Origin: Albifimbria verrucaria
Lineage: Eukaryota; Ascomycota; Sordariomycetes; Hypocreales; Stachybotryaceae
Direction: 5' to 3'
DNA: 64,000 nucleotides
Assembly (NCBI GenBank): GCA_020081605.1
Contig: JAHREC010000013.1
Coordinates: 248,001-312,000 of the forward strand
The notes under the pieces are model-generated. The model was not told where the DNA came from, made no database searches, and saw nothing but the letters and a program-made list of their open reading frames with translations. A program made the translations under genes and the position numbers. Shown piece after piece: positions 36,721 to 49,381 of this stretch. Position 1 is the stretch's first letter, and each line of letters opens with the position of its first letter.

Positions 36721-37407
36721 AATTCTAAAAAAGAAGTACCTATAAGCTTAAAGATAAAATTAAATATATTCTAATTAATTATACTAAAAGCACCCTTAAG
36801 CTATAACTCCTTTATTATCTACTAAGTTTTAAGCATTAAAGCCTCCTCCTAAGAATAAATTCTATTTAATTCCTTAATCTTATAGATACTTAAAAAGAAA
36901 AGTATTATACCCTATTTATATAATTCTTTATATTAATAATAAAGGGAAAATAAATAGGAAAATAAAGCCTAAAGTTCTCCCTTAGCAGAAATAATATTTT
37001 AATTAACTTAATATTAAGTATTTAAATTTTATAAAACTAAAAAAATAAAATTAAAAGGAAATATATATCCAAGAATAATATAAATATATAATTAAAAGTA
37101 AATAATAAACTATTATATTTTTTTTTATTATAAATATAGTAAAAATAATAATTAGATTTTATATTTATATAATAAACCTTCTTCTATTTAAAATAATAAA
37201 AATAAGGTATAATAAGCAAACCCTTAAAATTAATAATAATAATATTTATATAATTTAATTAATATTTTAAATAAAAAAACTATTTAAATATAATATTAAT
37301 ATAATAAAAGGAAAAGGAAATAAATTAACCTATTAATAATATAAGCAATAAGCAACCTTATATAATAACCCTAGCCTAAGGGATTTAACTATAAAAAAAG
37401 AATATTA

Positions 37408-38012
37408 TATTATAACCCTAGCTAATAATATAATTAAAACTATAGAATTATAATAAGCTAATCTAATTATAATAAAATCTACTTTAGAGTATTAACTAAT
37501 AATATTAAAGAAAAATTAAAAACTATTATTAAAGAAGAACCTAAGGAATTATTAATAGAATATATAAAGATTAATAAGAAGTTAATAAAGAAAGGAAGCC
37601 TAGAATATTTAGAGTTCTAAAAAAAGAATAAAAAGATAATTAAACTATAAAAATACTATAAAAGGAAGTAAATAAAGTAATTAATAAAGAATAAAAGCAC
37701 TAGTAAGTATAGTATAGAATAGCGCTCCTAGAATATTAAAGAGTATAATATAGAAAATCACTCCTAAAAACTATATATATATAAATAGGAATCTTCTTCC
37801 GGTTACTAATTAGAAAATTACTAGCTATTAATAATATATAGTTACTAAGCTATCCTTAACCTAAGTTCCTAAAGGTAACTTACCTAATTAATAATAATTA
37901 TATAACTATTACTTTAGAATAATAATAAGCCTTATTATTTATCTAAGGATAATAACCTGATTTTATTTATTCTATATCTCTTATAAAGTATAGAATAATC
38001 TAGATTATTATA
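37408..38012 (+). repeat. nested element, 3' LTR
   Basis: 605 bp, the same length as its partner and nearly co-linear with it. It keeps slightly more G/C, for example CTTCCGGTTACTAATTAG near 37796, than the 5' LTR. Confidence 0.88.
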
Positions 38013-39686
38013 TTAATTTAAGATTTTATCTTCTAAATATACTAAGTAAGTATATTATAGATATAATACTTAGCTAATAGTTATATAGCCTCTAGTTTAT
38101 ATATTTATTTTTATATTATTATCTTCCTTAAGTTTAAGGTTTTTTATATATTAAATAAGGCTTTAGGGATTATTATAGCCTTAATCTATAATTTATTTTA
38201 TTTACTTATCTTTATAGGTTTATAATAAATATTTATAAGATTAATTTTTTATTAATTTATTTAGGGTATTTTAATATTTAAATCTTTTTTTTTTATAAAG
38301 GGTTTTAAATATTTAAGTTAGGTTCTATATATATTATATATTCTCTTTAGCTTAAAGTATATATTATTAAAGCTTCTATAATCTAGATTAAAATTAATAT
38401 CTATTTTACTCTATTTATATAATTTATATTTATTTTCTTTATATAGATTCTATAGTATTTCTTTAATTATATTATTATATCTCTATATACTATAAATATT
38501 AAAGGTATTTAATTAATTTAAAGAGTTATTTTATAGCTCTTAGGGTTATATATCTAGGATTTTTATTTTAATAGAAGATTAAATATTAAATTTAAATAAT
38601 TTATAATATATTAAGGTTAATATATTTAAATATTATTTAAGATTTATTAAATTAAAATAATATTTATTTTCTTTAATTAACTTAAATTTATTTTTTTATT
38701 TTTTTCTTAAATGAATAATAATCTTATATATAATAGCCTTTTTATTATAATTATAATAAAAAAATCTTTTTAAGTTTTTTTTATTATTAATCTTCTAAAT
38801 AATCTTAAGTTTTATAGATTCTATATAAATCTTATAGAATATTCTCCTTTATTAATTTTTTTTTTTAATTATAAAAATTTATAATTTTAATTCCTTTATA
38901 TTAAAGCTTTTAATAATATAAATAATTATTAATTTTAATAGCTATAATAATATATTTAATTAATATTTTTAATTATTTTATTTTATATAATTTATTTTTA
39001 ATATTTTTTTAAATTTATTATAAAATAAACTTATAAGAATATTATTATTTTATTTAAGGAATAATATTTAATATTTAAGATTAAAAATATAAATTAATAT
39101 TAAATAAATTTAATAAATTTTTTTAATTTTCTATTTTATTTTTTTTTTTTATTTATAGTTTTAAACTATTTATATATAGCCTTTTTAAAATATATATAAT
39201 TATTAAAAATATTATTAATTTTATTATTATATTTAATAAATATTAAATATTTATAATAATCTTCTATAATAAGATTAAATTAAAAGGCTATTCTTCTTTT
39301 AAATTATTTATATATAATAAATACTTTATTTTCTATATTAATTAAAAAGCTTAAAAATAAATAAAATATATTTAATATTAAATTAAAAATATTTTAATTT
39401 TATTAATATTTTTATTAAATTTATTTAATAAATTTAGCTTTAATAAAGCTTTTAATTTTATAATAAATTAATTTAAAATATATTAATTTTAATTTAAAAT
39501 ACTTTAAATTATATTTAATAATTAAATAAAATATAAATTAATATTAATTTATTATTATTTATAATAAATAATTAAGGTTATAATAATTAAGGCTATTTAG
39601 CTTTATTTTAAATATTTTCTTAATTAATTATTATAATTATTATTTTAAATAATAAATAATATTATTTAAAATAAGAATTATTAATA

Positions 39687-40266
39687 TATAATAATCAGGG
39701 ATTATTTTATATTATAAAATAAATATAAAATAAATAAAATTATAATTATTTATTCTTAAATAAATAAATAAAACTTATTTTAATTTAAAATAATATATAT
39801 TAAATTATTAATTAAATTAAATTATTTTTTAAAGAATTTAATTAAAAATAGCTTAATAATTATATATTATTAATAATTAATAATCTTTTAATTAATAACT
39901 AAAAAAAACTTTTATTTATATATTTATAATTTTATATATTATTATATAAAATAGTTTAAAGTATTTAATATTATTATATTTTAATATTTTATTATATAAT
40001 ATATTATAATATTTTCTTTTTTATTAAATTTTATTTATTCTTTTTATAATACTTTCTTAATTTATATTTTATTATATTAAATAACTATTTTATCTTTTTT
40101 ATCTTTAATTAAATAAACTTTTATATATAGTTTATTATAGTATAAGCTATTATACTATCTATATTATAAAGGTAGGTATAGTATATAGTTATACTTAGTT
40201 ATCCTATAGACTTAGGTTAATCTATTCCGATATATTTTAGGCATTATATTAGCATGGGTCGTAATA
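39687..40266 (-). repeat. outer element, right LTR (5' LTR)
   Basis: Begins TATAATAATCAGGG and ends CATGGGTCGTAATA. The outer 130 bases retain G and C, whereas the inner part is almost pure AT. CACGG follows at 40267-40271. Confidence 0.85.
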
Positions 40267-40545
40267 CACGGTTGTTTCTGTCATGACTGTCCAGGATGTG
40301 CCGTCTACTATGAATTTACATTTAACAGTGCTATAACATGCAACTCAACGTGCCCTCCTGAGCAACATGCTGCCTGGTATAAGCCCGAGGTAGGAGCCAG
40401 TTTAGGCATGTACGCACACAGGGTACCATCCAGTGCGGATCGCCCCCAAATATATATAGCCAAGATAAGGCTAATAATACGCTACTGATTGATGCATTTT
40501 CTAGGCTATCTATAAGGATATCCGTAGGTATAATTAGACAAGGTT
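40267..40545. other. island of ordinary sequence between two retroelement remnants
   Basis: About 280 bp with normal GC content. One plus frame from about 40260 to 40486 is open and begins CFCHDCPGCAVYYEFTF, with clustered cysteines, and continues without stop to LIIRY. If the outer element is removed and one CACGG kept, the frame extends into the left flank. No family is assigned. Confidence 0.3.
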
Positions 40546-41638
40546 GCTTTCACTCCTATTATATAATATTAAGATAATATATATATTAAGATTTATATAT
40601 AGAATATAATAAATATATTATAAATTTTAACTTTTGAAATAAAAATTTTAATTAAAATATAATATACTATTTAATTAATTAAAGTTAGTTATTATATTTT
40701 TATTTAATAATTTTAACTTTTATTTTAAATATTTATATATTATATATTAATATATTATATATATTATAATATAAAACTTTTAATTATAATATTTATTTTT
40801 AATTATTATATTTTAATAATTAAATTATTTCTTATAAATTATTATTTATTTAATTAATTAATATTTTTAAAATTTTAAAAATCTATAATTTAAATTTATT
40901 AATAATAAATATTAAAATTATATAATTTATATTTAATAAGCTATATTTAATATTCTTAAAACTTTTTTAAGTATTTAATCTTAGTATAATAATTTAATAT
41001 ATAATATATAAAATAAAAATTCTAATTTTAAATATATATATATAATTAATTTATTATATCTTTAATACTATAAAGTTTTTAAAAAATTTATATATTTAAA
41101 TTAAAAATATACTAAATTATTATTTATTTAAATAATATTATATTAATAAATATATTTTATTTAATATTAAATTAACCCTCAATTAAATATATTTTAAATA
41201 ATTATAATCTATTATAAGCTTAATTCTAGGTTTTCTAAAAGAAAGTTTATAAAATAAAATTTATATTAACTTTCTAAATTAAAATAAATATAATAAATTA
41301 TAAGAAATTATTTATTTAATTAATTATAATATAAAGATAGAGTTTAATAGCCTATTTATTATATTAATTTATTTATTATATATATATATATATTATATAT
41401 TATAATAATAATAATCTTAATATTAAAAATTACTAAAATATATATTATATATTATAAATATATATATTTAAAATATTAAGAATTAATAATTCTTTTTATT
41501 TAAAATATATTCTTAAAGATTTATAATTATAATCAGTTATTATATTAAAGTTATATAGCTCCGTTACTTATCTAATAATTTACTTAATTATAATACCTAC
41601 CCTATACCTTAGTATAGAATAACCCCTGATCGTCACAC
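40546..41638 (+). repeat. AT-rich remnant ending in a chromovirus-family LTR terminus
   Basis: About 1.1 kb of AT-rich sequence. Its last 45 bases (TACCTACCCTATACC, then GTATAGAATAACCC, then GATCGTCACA) match the LTR end of the nested family and the 735-838 fragment in the same orientation. The left border and a duplication are not identified, so it may be a solo LTR plus other material. Confidence 0.5.
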
Positions 41639-42038
41639 TAACATAGTTATAACTAATCATACACCAATAGTGTGATCTTTGTTCTTTAGAATAACCGATA
41701 TATCGCTAGATATACAGTTAGTCTTCGTCGCAGGCAGTTAGACCAGATTATGTACCTTTCGAGAAACGCGATAGTAGGTATGCGATTCACAGGTAAAGTC
41801 AGAAAATGAGAGTGGATGAGTGGATGTCTTTGCAGCGAGACATGAAGGAGGTCCTGCGGCGTAAAAGAGCCTACGATAGACGTTAGAAGTATTCTGACAT
41901 CTAGCGACGGCTGAATATAATATTTCGGCTGACAAACTAGATTGCACATTCGTTGGCCTCGCCATACTTCTGCAGGCACCAATCCTTACATGATTGGCAA
42001 GGGAATGGCCGTGCGAGCCCCCATACTACATCTTTCCA
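41639..42038. other. downstream flank of the NLR gene
   Basis: Open frames on minus (41686-41982) follow the NLR stop at 42039. They could be lost C-terminal repeat sequence of that gene but show no clear repeat unit. Confidence 0.3.
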
Positions 42039-45000
42039 TCAGCCCATCTCCTGAATTATGACGACTCGCTGGTACTGTAAGGTGAGGAGGCCCAAAGTGT
42101 CATGGTCATCTTTACTCGCATGATCAAGCGCGCGATTCAACAAATCAAGAGCTTCGCCAAGAAAACCTTATGGCGGTAAACAAGCCCAAGGATAGATGTT
42201 GCTTCGCGTCCGTACTTGCCGATCATGCTGTGCTCACCAACGTCCATTTCCATGACTTGTCGGAGGACTACTTCAGCCTCCTCGTATCGAAATTGGCGAT
42301 GGTATCCACTGCCCAGCGCTGTGTGCGCGCTCAGTGTATCCCAATGTTGATTACCAACAAGTTCCTCAAGCTCTGTTTGAGCTTCGAGGAGCAGCGCGTT
42401 TCCTTGATCATACTTCGAAAAGGAGTGGAAGATCTCGGCGAGGCGGCGCTTGGCATTGGGCCTCAAGTCTGGCCGACTTCGCGGAGCCGGCAGCCGGAGG
42501 CATAATTGCATTATTTCCTCGGCTTCCTGTAAGCGTCCAGATTCCTGGAGATAAGCACCTACGTAGAAGATGGCAAGTTTAGAATCGTCCTCTTCGAGCT
42601 GACTTTCTTTTATTGCCCTAGCTATGAGCCCTTCGCTAAGTAAGGCATCCACGTGCGGCTGAATGCGTACACTCAACTTCGGCATGTCCTGGCTTGTGCT
42701 TTGGTGACGGTATACCGTTTCTAAAGCTTGACCAACTATGACCGAAGCACGCATCATGTGCTGTAATTGGGATTCCGCGTTCCGTCGATCGCGTGCCCAG
42801 GAGTGCACCAGAGGATGGATGTAAATCGTACCGGGCTGGGCCCCTCTTTTCGCCAGTGACACAGACATGATCTTGCCAAAAGTAGCCTTTAAAAGCACCT
42901 CATTGTGGGAAATCTCCAGCAAGGAGAATTCACCAATGTAAGGGTGGCTTGCAATCGGGCCATACCTGTCCTTAGACTCGACCGCGGTGAAGGGAGCGAA
43001 AAGAGACCTTCCCAAATTGTGCTATGGTGCAAGAACCCCAAAAGCGAAAGCAACTCAGCCGCATTCTCATCGATTTTTGTAATCTCTGAAAAGATAGCTC
43101 TAGCGTAGCGAAGACAGAGGTACGGCTCGCAAGTGACGTAGTCTGTCCTAGCAGTTGCCGTTTGCTCTTCTCAAGAAGTGGCAGATATTCATCGAGCCTG
43201 ATTTGAACCTCGCTAATGAATGCTCCCGCTTGTTCAAGAGCCAACGGGAGATATCCTAAAGCCTCAGCGATCAGCTCTGCATCTTCGTAGTCTATTCAAC
43301 ATTAGCATTTCCACATTTTCGATCCAACGTCGGCTAGAATACCAGAAGAAGATGCCATTCGTAGGCGAGAGACGTTCAGCACCATCTCAGTGGCTGCATC
43401 CTGGTCGAGACGATCTACTTCCAGTGCCTCCCCAGCTGCGCGGCCTCGGTAAGCCGGCTGGTGATGATAACTCTGCCATGTGGCGTGCGGGGATAAACTG
43501 CGAGGCCGATGTACCAACCAGTTCATCCATATTATCAATAATCATGAGCCAGGGTCGACCGTTGGCACCCACAACGGCTCTCAGAAATTGATTGACCAAG
43601 TTAGATATCTTGGGCAAGGCCTTCTCGTCCGTTGAGAGTTGCCCTGCTGCGTCCAAATACTCGCCTAGCGGGAGCTTAGCAAGGAGCACTTGCAGAAGCT
43701 CTCCGTCGCTGCTCTGCTTCGCAGCATCAAAATAACTCTGGGCAATAGCTCTCAAAGACAGCTGCATGCTTCGCTCATTGTAGCCATCAAGCCAAAGCAC
43801 ATCGGAGTACGTGTCCTGATGAGAAAACGCGTATTTAAGACTCAACTGTGTCTTACCCATTCCACCCAGGCCATACAGGACTAGGGCTCGACCATTCGGT
43901 AGCTCTGTCGTTAGATGAGGGCACAGCCTATCGTGCATTTCATTAAGAGTCCAACTCGTCCTACAAAATCCGCAGTCTGCTCCACTGGAGGGACGAAATA
44001 TATTTTAATCGGAAGCATTTCTTTCATGTTTAAGGATGCGTCTGTCAAGTGTAAGCACGATTGAGGGACAGGTGATCAGTTTACTTAACCTACCTGTGGA
44101 TGGCTGGTTCTTCGAGTCTGATTGCTTCCAACGACCTGCTATTGCTATCTGCGAATCCGATATCAGCGTTTGAAGATGAGAAGTTATAAGTTTGTAGTCC
44201 TCGTCCTGGTTATTTCCGTATCGCACGAGTTCATTATGGTTTTTAGCAAGGGATAAAGATGTTGCTCGTGGGTACCCTGACAGCGTCGCCGAGTATTTTG
44301 GTACGATCTGCAATGTCGTAAGTTGGGGACTCTGTCGACGATAAAATAGTGTTTGATACGAACCAGAGTGCTACGTCCCAGAAGCACTGGCGTTTTGTGG
44401 CTTTCGTAGCAGAATACCAAGACTAAATCAGAGCTTATCGAATTGAACTGGTCCAGTTGCATACGCAGCCATTCATAATTTGCCCCCAAGTGCCTTATTA
44501 CAGCAGTGTTAGTGTTCGCGAAGAGCGAACCAATCTTTAGCAGGGCGGTAGCCCAAGAAGCGGCGTTACTACCCGCGTGAGGTGTACCGAAGAAGTAGAT
44601 GCCATATGTTGAAACTTTGATGCTCTGAAGACCTGATTCACTTAGTCCAGCATGAATCAGAGACTTGAGCAGTGATGGAGTCAATTTCCTTCTTAACTCG
44701 AGTTTGTATCAATTTCTGGGCCACTCACACTTTTGACCAAGATTCCACCAAGGCTATGCGTAAGAAAAACAATTGGTCTTTCTTCTGTCTGGATTTGTTC
44801 AATCTCAGCAAAATGCGTGGTACGTCGCGCTAATGAGTTGGACGCGAGGGAGCATGATTACATTTGTATTTTTGCGAAATGTGTGGATATTTTCGAGAAA
44901 CGTAACGGCATGCTCGTAGAGAAACTGTACGGTCAAATGAGACGATCCGTGCGTACGAGCGTTGTAGCCATATGTGAGAATCCGGGCGCTGGGAAAATCC

Positions 45001-45259
45001 TTGGGCAACAAATCGCGTAACCAATTTACTCCTGATGGTGTGGTCCAAGTCCTTTCTCTATGGCCGTTCAGACCATGCACTGCAATGACGCTACGTTTCT
45101 CGTCAACGTTTTTCACAGCATGGAGACAGGGATGATGGAGCTTAACTCGATATTTGACTTGTCTCCAACCGCTAAAATTTTCAGACCAAAGTCCTCTCGT
45201 GATCGCTTTAGTTCAGGGAGGGCCGGTTTTCCCAATATTCGGTTTCTCCAGAAGTCCAT
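42039..45259 (-). CDS. NLR-type receptor: lipase-like domain, NB-ARC, TPR-type repeats
   Basis: A fungal STAND/NOD-like protein, a class involved in allorecognition and programmed cell death. From the N-terminus on minus: MDFWRNRILGKPALPELKR, then an alpha/beta-hydrolase or SesB-like domain (VIAVHGLNGHRERTW; nucleophile elbow THSLGG; FFGTPHAGS). After an intron comes YFVPPVEQTADFVGR. The NB-ARC domain follows, with Walker A GLGGMGKTQLSL, Walker B WLMIIDNMDE and the RVIITSR sensor block. A winged-helix-like part (ELSFQRLQK) and HPLVHSWARDRRN lead into helical TPR-type repeats (GNQHWDTLSAHTALGSGYHR). Stop at 42039-42041. Several single-base shifts interrupt it, for example at 42166-42167, 43430-43433 and 43489-43492 (each one G/C short), plus some A/T indels near 44.85 kb and 43.0-43.1 kb. 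Introns lie near 44.68-44.73, 44.31-44.37 and 44.02-44.10 kb. Few TPR units remain at the C-terminus. Confidence 0.82.
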
Positions 45260-47292
45260 ACCAGATTAGTTAATCATGAGGGCCGAATATTAAACTTTAA
45301 AGGGTTACTATGATGGCACTCATGGTATGAAGACTCTAGCGTTAATATATTTCAGCGAGACATTGAGGAGTTACCCTTCACGAGGCTGTGGCTAAGCTCT
45401 CTATATATAATAACTGTTACACCGGCGCAAAAATGCACACGCGGTTTGAATGACTGACAAGTTGCGTTGGACACGTCCAAATTGTCACATTAATGTTAAA
45501 TATGCTTTACGCTAATTAACCCATATAAATACCCTCAAAAGAGGGGTAAAAGTTAGATAATTCAATCAAGCATCATCTCTTTTAGCTGTTCGGTTTAACA
45601 AAACTCATTCAACTATGGGGTTCAGTCAATGCAGTTAGATACGTGCTTAGCTCGGTGCTATTGGCCCGGTGCCTTCTGACGTACCTTGGTCAGAGATCGT
45701 AGGGCATACCCCGCTGAGCGATTATCCAGGAAGCAAATCCGAAAGTCCAACTTGGGAGCAAGAAGAAAACTCACCCAAATGCTTCGCCACTCACAAGCCG
45801 GTGTCCCCGCCGACTACCAGCTGTTTCCCGATCCCAATCTGGAGACTATGATGGAGGGACTGCTCAAGAGATAGCATTTTGCCCTGGCGGATAATGGGCC
45901 ATTCGTGCTGTTCATGACACCATCCAAGCAGGGAGATGTAATTGTCTGTTTGGAAAGTGGCTAAGGGCCTATAGTTCTGCCGCTCGTAGAGCATAGCGGA
46001 CCGCAGAAGAGGTACCAGTTTGTATCTGTGGCGTATGTCCACGGGCTCATGGACACACAAGCATTCACAAGCAGCGCACTGCGTGATAAGCTTGGGCTAA
46101 TTGAGGAAGAATTTCACCTAGTGTGATTGGTGGACAGGAGAAGCATCCTCAATTCCTTTAAAGTTTGATTCTCTTCGTCTATACGATACGACTGACGCTG
46201 TACTTCAGATTGTGCAGAATTTCTTCGAGCAATGAATACCATAATCGAAAGTCGTCGTATCCTGGAAGTAATAGACGCCTCCCAGCTCAAAGTCAGAAAC
46301 AAACCAACATAACAGGCCGATGAAGATTTCTCAACCCGTGTTTACAGAACGGTAATGTAATGTAATAGCATTAAAAGAACAGTCCTGAAAAACTAACACC
46401 AACATTGCCTTGCCGCAGGCCAACATACTTGAACTAGATATATCATAATAGTGGCTTCTCACGCTGGAGGATGAGAATGCTCTTACAAATCCCATGATCC
46501 CTCCTAGGTAAAGGTAGAAAAACCAAGTAGGCAGTGGGGAGCCACAAGTAGCCCGGAACAACTGGTGGTTCGTGATAACGTCCTTGGCACAAGGCAACTT
46601 GTCTGAGCTAGATGATAACGTCTAAGAATGGCACTTACGCAGCTGTTAAACCGACGGCAAAATAAGGAGATCCCTGGGTTTCCTTAAAGCGAGGGTCGAA
46701 TCCGGGAACCGGGCTTCGGACTTTATAACGGAATATTGTATTAAAGAGACTAATATTGGATAGAATAGATTTTTTAAATCAACCAACTGGTTCACAGGTG
46801 CTGCTACACCGGCGTGATGTTCCCATCGAGGCTAATAGTCCCCCAATATAGGGATCAAAGCATAAAATCAATTGAAGTTCCGACGTAAAGAAAAGAGGAG
46901 CGGATGTTGGCTAATACCCCACATTATCCCCTTGACTGCGCTAAGGTGAGAAGCTTGTCGATTTCGTAGCAAATTATGAATAATCCGTATATATACCTTT
47001 GAGAAGCTGGAAAAAAACAGTAAGTGGCCTATTCTTAAAGTATCGATACGAAGCATGCATTTCTAATTGGCTAGCTACCTGTAATCTACTCGCTTCTCAC
47101 CTTCGCGTAGTCAAGAGGATACGAGGGATACGAGCCGTTCCCCGCTTTCCTATGTTTAACTCATCTTGTATATAACTTGACTATTTTCTGCGTTATCTAT
47201 ACGAGAGTATAATATGTTCGTAATTTAGAAATTTTATCCCTAGCTAACTGCTATATATTCCCTAGCTAAAAGCCCCATCCTAGCCTAGAACC
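45260..47292. other. 2 kb gap between NLR and HET genes
   Basis: Open frames on minus at 45791-46060, 46114-46302 and 46331-46597 have partly protein-like composition. The last has hydrophobic stretches (TWFFYLYLGGIMGF), so a small decayed membrane-protein gene is possible, but I could not connect exons. The remainder shows nothing identifiable. 47.1-47.29 kb is the presumed promoter of the HET gene. Confidence 0.3.
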
Positions 47293-49381
47293 ATGGAGGC
47301 GTTTAAGGGGCCGTCACCTCATCGCCCTCTCTCGCTATCTGATACTTCAGAGATCCGCCTAGTGAAGCTATGGCCTGGGAGATTCGACGGCCAAGTCCAA
47401 TGCAAGCTTGAACATGTTTCCCTGAAGAGCAAACCCAAATTCATTGCTCTCTCCTATACATGGGGTAATCCAGCAACGACATCAACGATTATCCTTGATG
47501 GGGTAGAATATCAAGTTACTAAGAACCTGCACCGCTTCCTTCAGCATATGCAATCACTCCTCTGGTCTCTTGCAAAATCATCTCGGGTAGGCACCATGCC
47601 GGTATCTCCAAACGACCAGGCCGCTTTGCAAAATTTCTTAACAAATTGTCCCTATTGGGAATTGAACAAGGCCGAAACCGCCTGCGAATCCAACGCTTCA
47701 TGTCTGGATGATGCTGAGGCATACGCCATATATTTTTGGATAGACGCAATCTGCATTAACCAGCTAGATATTGCAGAAAGGAGCCAACAAGTCAAAGAAA
47801 TGAAGAACATATACAGGGCAGCCTCACATACTTATGTCTGGCTGGAGGAGCATAACTCCAGAATACCATCGCACGAGATAGAAGACGCTTTTGGCTTGAT
47901 GACTGAGCTTCTGGAAGGGTTAGGCATGGAGATAACAGGTCTCAACTGGGAAGAGCTTGGTAATGAGTTTATGAGCAACGCCGACTTCATCGAAGCTGAG
48001 CACCAAAGGGCCATCAAATACTTGACTAAAAAGAGATTCGACAAAGAATTGCAGCATTTCAAACAATGTCAGAGCTACTCAGAGCATCATGGTTCACAAG
48101 GGCTTGGATCGTTCAAGAATTCGTCCTTTCTAGATGTTTAGTGACTGCTTGGTATGGGTTTCATCACATTCCCTTGAGCACTTTGTGCCTAGTATCCGGC
48201 GTATGCTGCGCACAGCTTTTACCCATTTATGAAGCTCTCGTCTCTATGAGCAACCCATCGCTGAGAACGTTTCACACGGGACCTGAAGCACTATTGATGA
48301 TAAGAGCCTGGCATAGTGATTTGGAACATGAGAGTTGCAGCACATCAGGCGACACTTCAGTCTCAGTGTTCGCAACCCGATGGTTGGGGCTTTTGAGACT
48401 CATCGGTCCTCAATTCAAAGCAACCGATCCACGCGATATTGCTTATGCGTTGTTGGGTCTCGTCCCTGGTGAAATACCCCAGGATATCCAACCCAACTAC
48501 ATGCTACTACCGGCGCAGGTTTATCGTCAATGTGCAGTATTTCTACTTCGGCATACTAACGATGGTCTCGGCCACCTATTGTTTGCGGAGAGGTCCCTCA
48601 GAAACATGCCATCTTGGGTTCCTGACTGGACATCGTTCATCAAGTTATCAGAAAGATTTGACGGACCCAAAGTTTCTGCGTACGCAGAGCTATCCGCAAA
48701 TGATGATAAATTGTTTGTCAAGGGGTGCGCCTGAGCGAGGTGAGAGCGGTGTTGAATTACCAGATGCTACAGCCCGATGAAATCGATACGGAAATGAGCT
48801 TGCATGAACTGACTCCTACTCTTGGCATGGCTCTGCGCGAATTGGAACAGAAATGCTGGTCAAAGCTCAAAACAATCTGTCCGCAGCTATCCTTTTCAGA
48901 ATTCAGATGGCGTTGGGAGGTTGTTTGGTCTTTGCAGTCTGCCAGTGTCTCGGCTTACAACGTACTCACTGGACGAAAGAGACCGGAGAGGCAAGAGCGC
49001 GAACTTACACTACAAAGCAGCGGCTTGTGGCAAACATATTTGTATATAAGCCGATATGAACGATTCGGAATTCCTATATTCGATGATGGACATTTTCGAA
49101 CCAAGTATAGGCCTGAGAAACCCGTGGTGGGCGAGTTGATATACTCGATCAAAGGTGTTCCGAGATTTTTTTTCTTAGGCGAGCAGATAACCAAGATGGC
49201 TACACCTTCCTTGGTCCATGTTGGTTCTCTTCTTTTGCTTCTCCTGATGAAGCGTGGTATAAGAAGCAACCTTTGGAGAATATTACTTTACTGTAAGACC
49301 GATCGCAAGGCGATGTGCAGATTAATCAAGTCACCCGAGGATCTCGTAGGTATACTTCATCAAGCCCTTAAGATGGAATAA
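47293..49381 (+). CDS. HET-domain heterokaryon-incompatibility protein
   Basis: HET-domain proteins trigger cell death when genetically different hyphae fuse. The N-terminal domain shows the three conserved blocks: FIALSYTWGN, YFWIDAICINQLDIAERSQQV, and ASWFTRAWIVQEF. Further on come FKATDPRDIAYALLGLV and a C-terminal region ending HQALKME before TAA (49379-49381). No intron is needed. Two single-base gaps split the frame: near 48060-48065, between FDKELQHFK and the MSELLRASWF block, and at 48722-48725, where one more G continues FVKG into VRLSEVRAVL. With those, the protein is about 696 residues, ordinary for the family. Its neighbour is an NLR, a common partner in fungal recognition clusters. 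Confidence 0.87.

Larger units (their letters stand above)
29941..38012 (+). mobile_element. nested Ty3/gypsy chromovirus, RIP-degenerate
   Basis: A full-length 8072-bp element inserted in the outer element in opposite orientation. LTRs of 605 bp each lie at 29941-30545 and 37408-38012, with TTAAT duplications. In order on plus: a gag zinc knuckle at 31713-31754, where C-x2-C-x4-H-x4-C positions all read Tyr (TAC/TAT); a reverse-transcriptase YxDD-box candidate reading YINN at 34360-34371; an integrase core around 35.7-36.1 kb (DKLIKF segment); and a chromodomain at about 36591-36720 (K-stop-KGY ... stop-KPLENL, Trp codons to stops). The tract AAAAAAAG at 37393-37400 lies near the 3' LTR as a polypurine tract candidate. 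Terminal chromodomain and order gag-RT-IN define a chromovirus. Inactive. Confidence 0.9.
24214..40266 (-). mobile_element. RIP-degenerate Ty3/gypsy chromovirus (outer element, host of a nested copy)
   Basis: An LTR retrotransposon transcribed on the minus strand. LTRs at 24214-24795 and 39687-40266 (about 580 bp) are direct repeats and are flanked by the 5-bp duplication CACGG. A purine tract on the minus strand (plus 24801-24810, CTTCCCTTCC) abuts the left LTR, as a polypurine tract should at the 3' end. A chromodomain resembling that of the nested element is readable on minus near 25500-25620, with Trp codons turned to stops. Without the nested copy and its duplication the element is 7976 bp, close to the 8072 bp of that copy. 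All coding capacity is destroyed by transitions, and G+C is almost absent in the interior. Confidence 0.88.

Noticed and set aside
24800..39600. Possible mitochondrial or AT-isochore origin of the 15-kb AT-rich block
   Set aside because: LTRs, target duplications, zinc knuckle, RT box and chromodomain explain it as RIPed retrotransposons.
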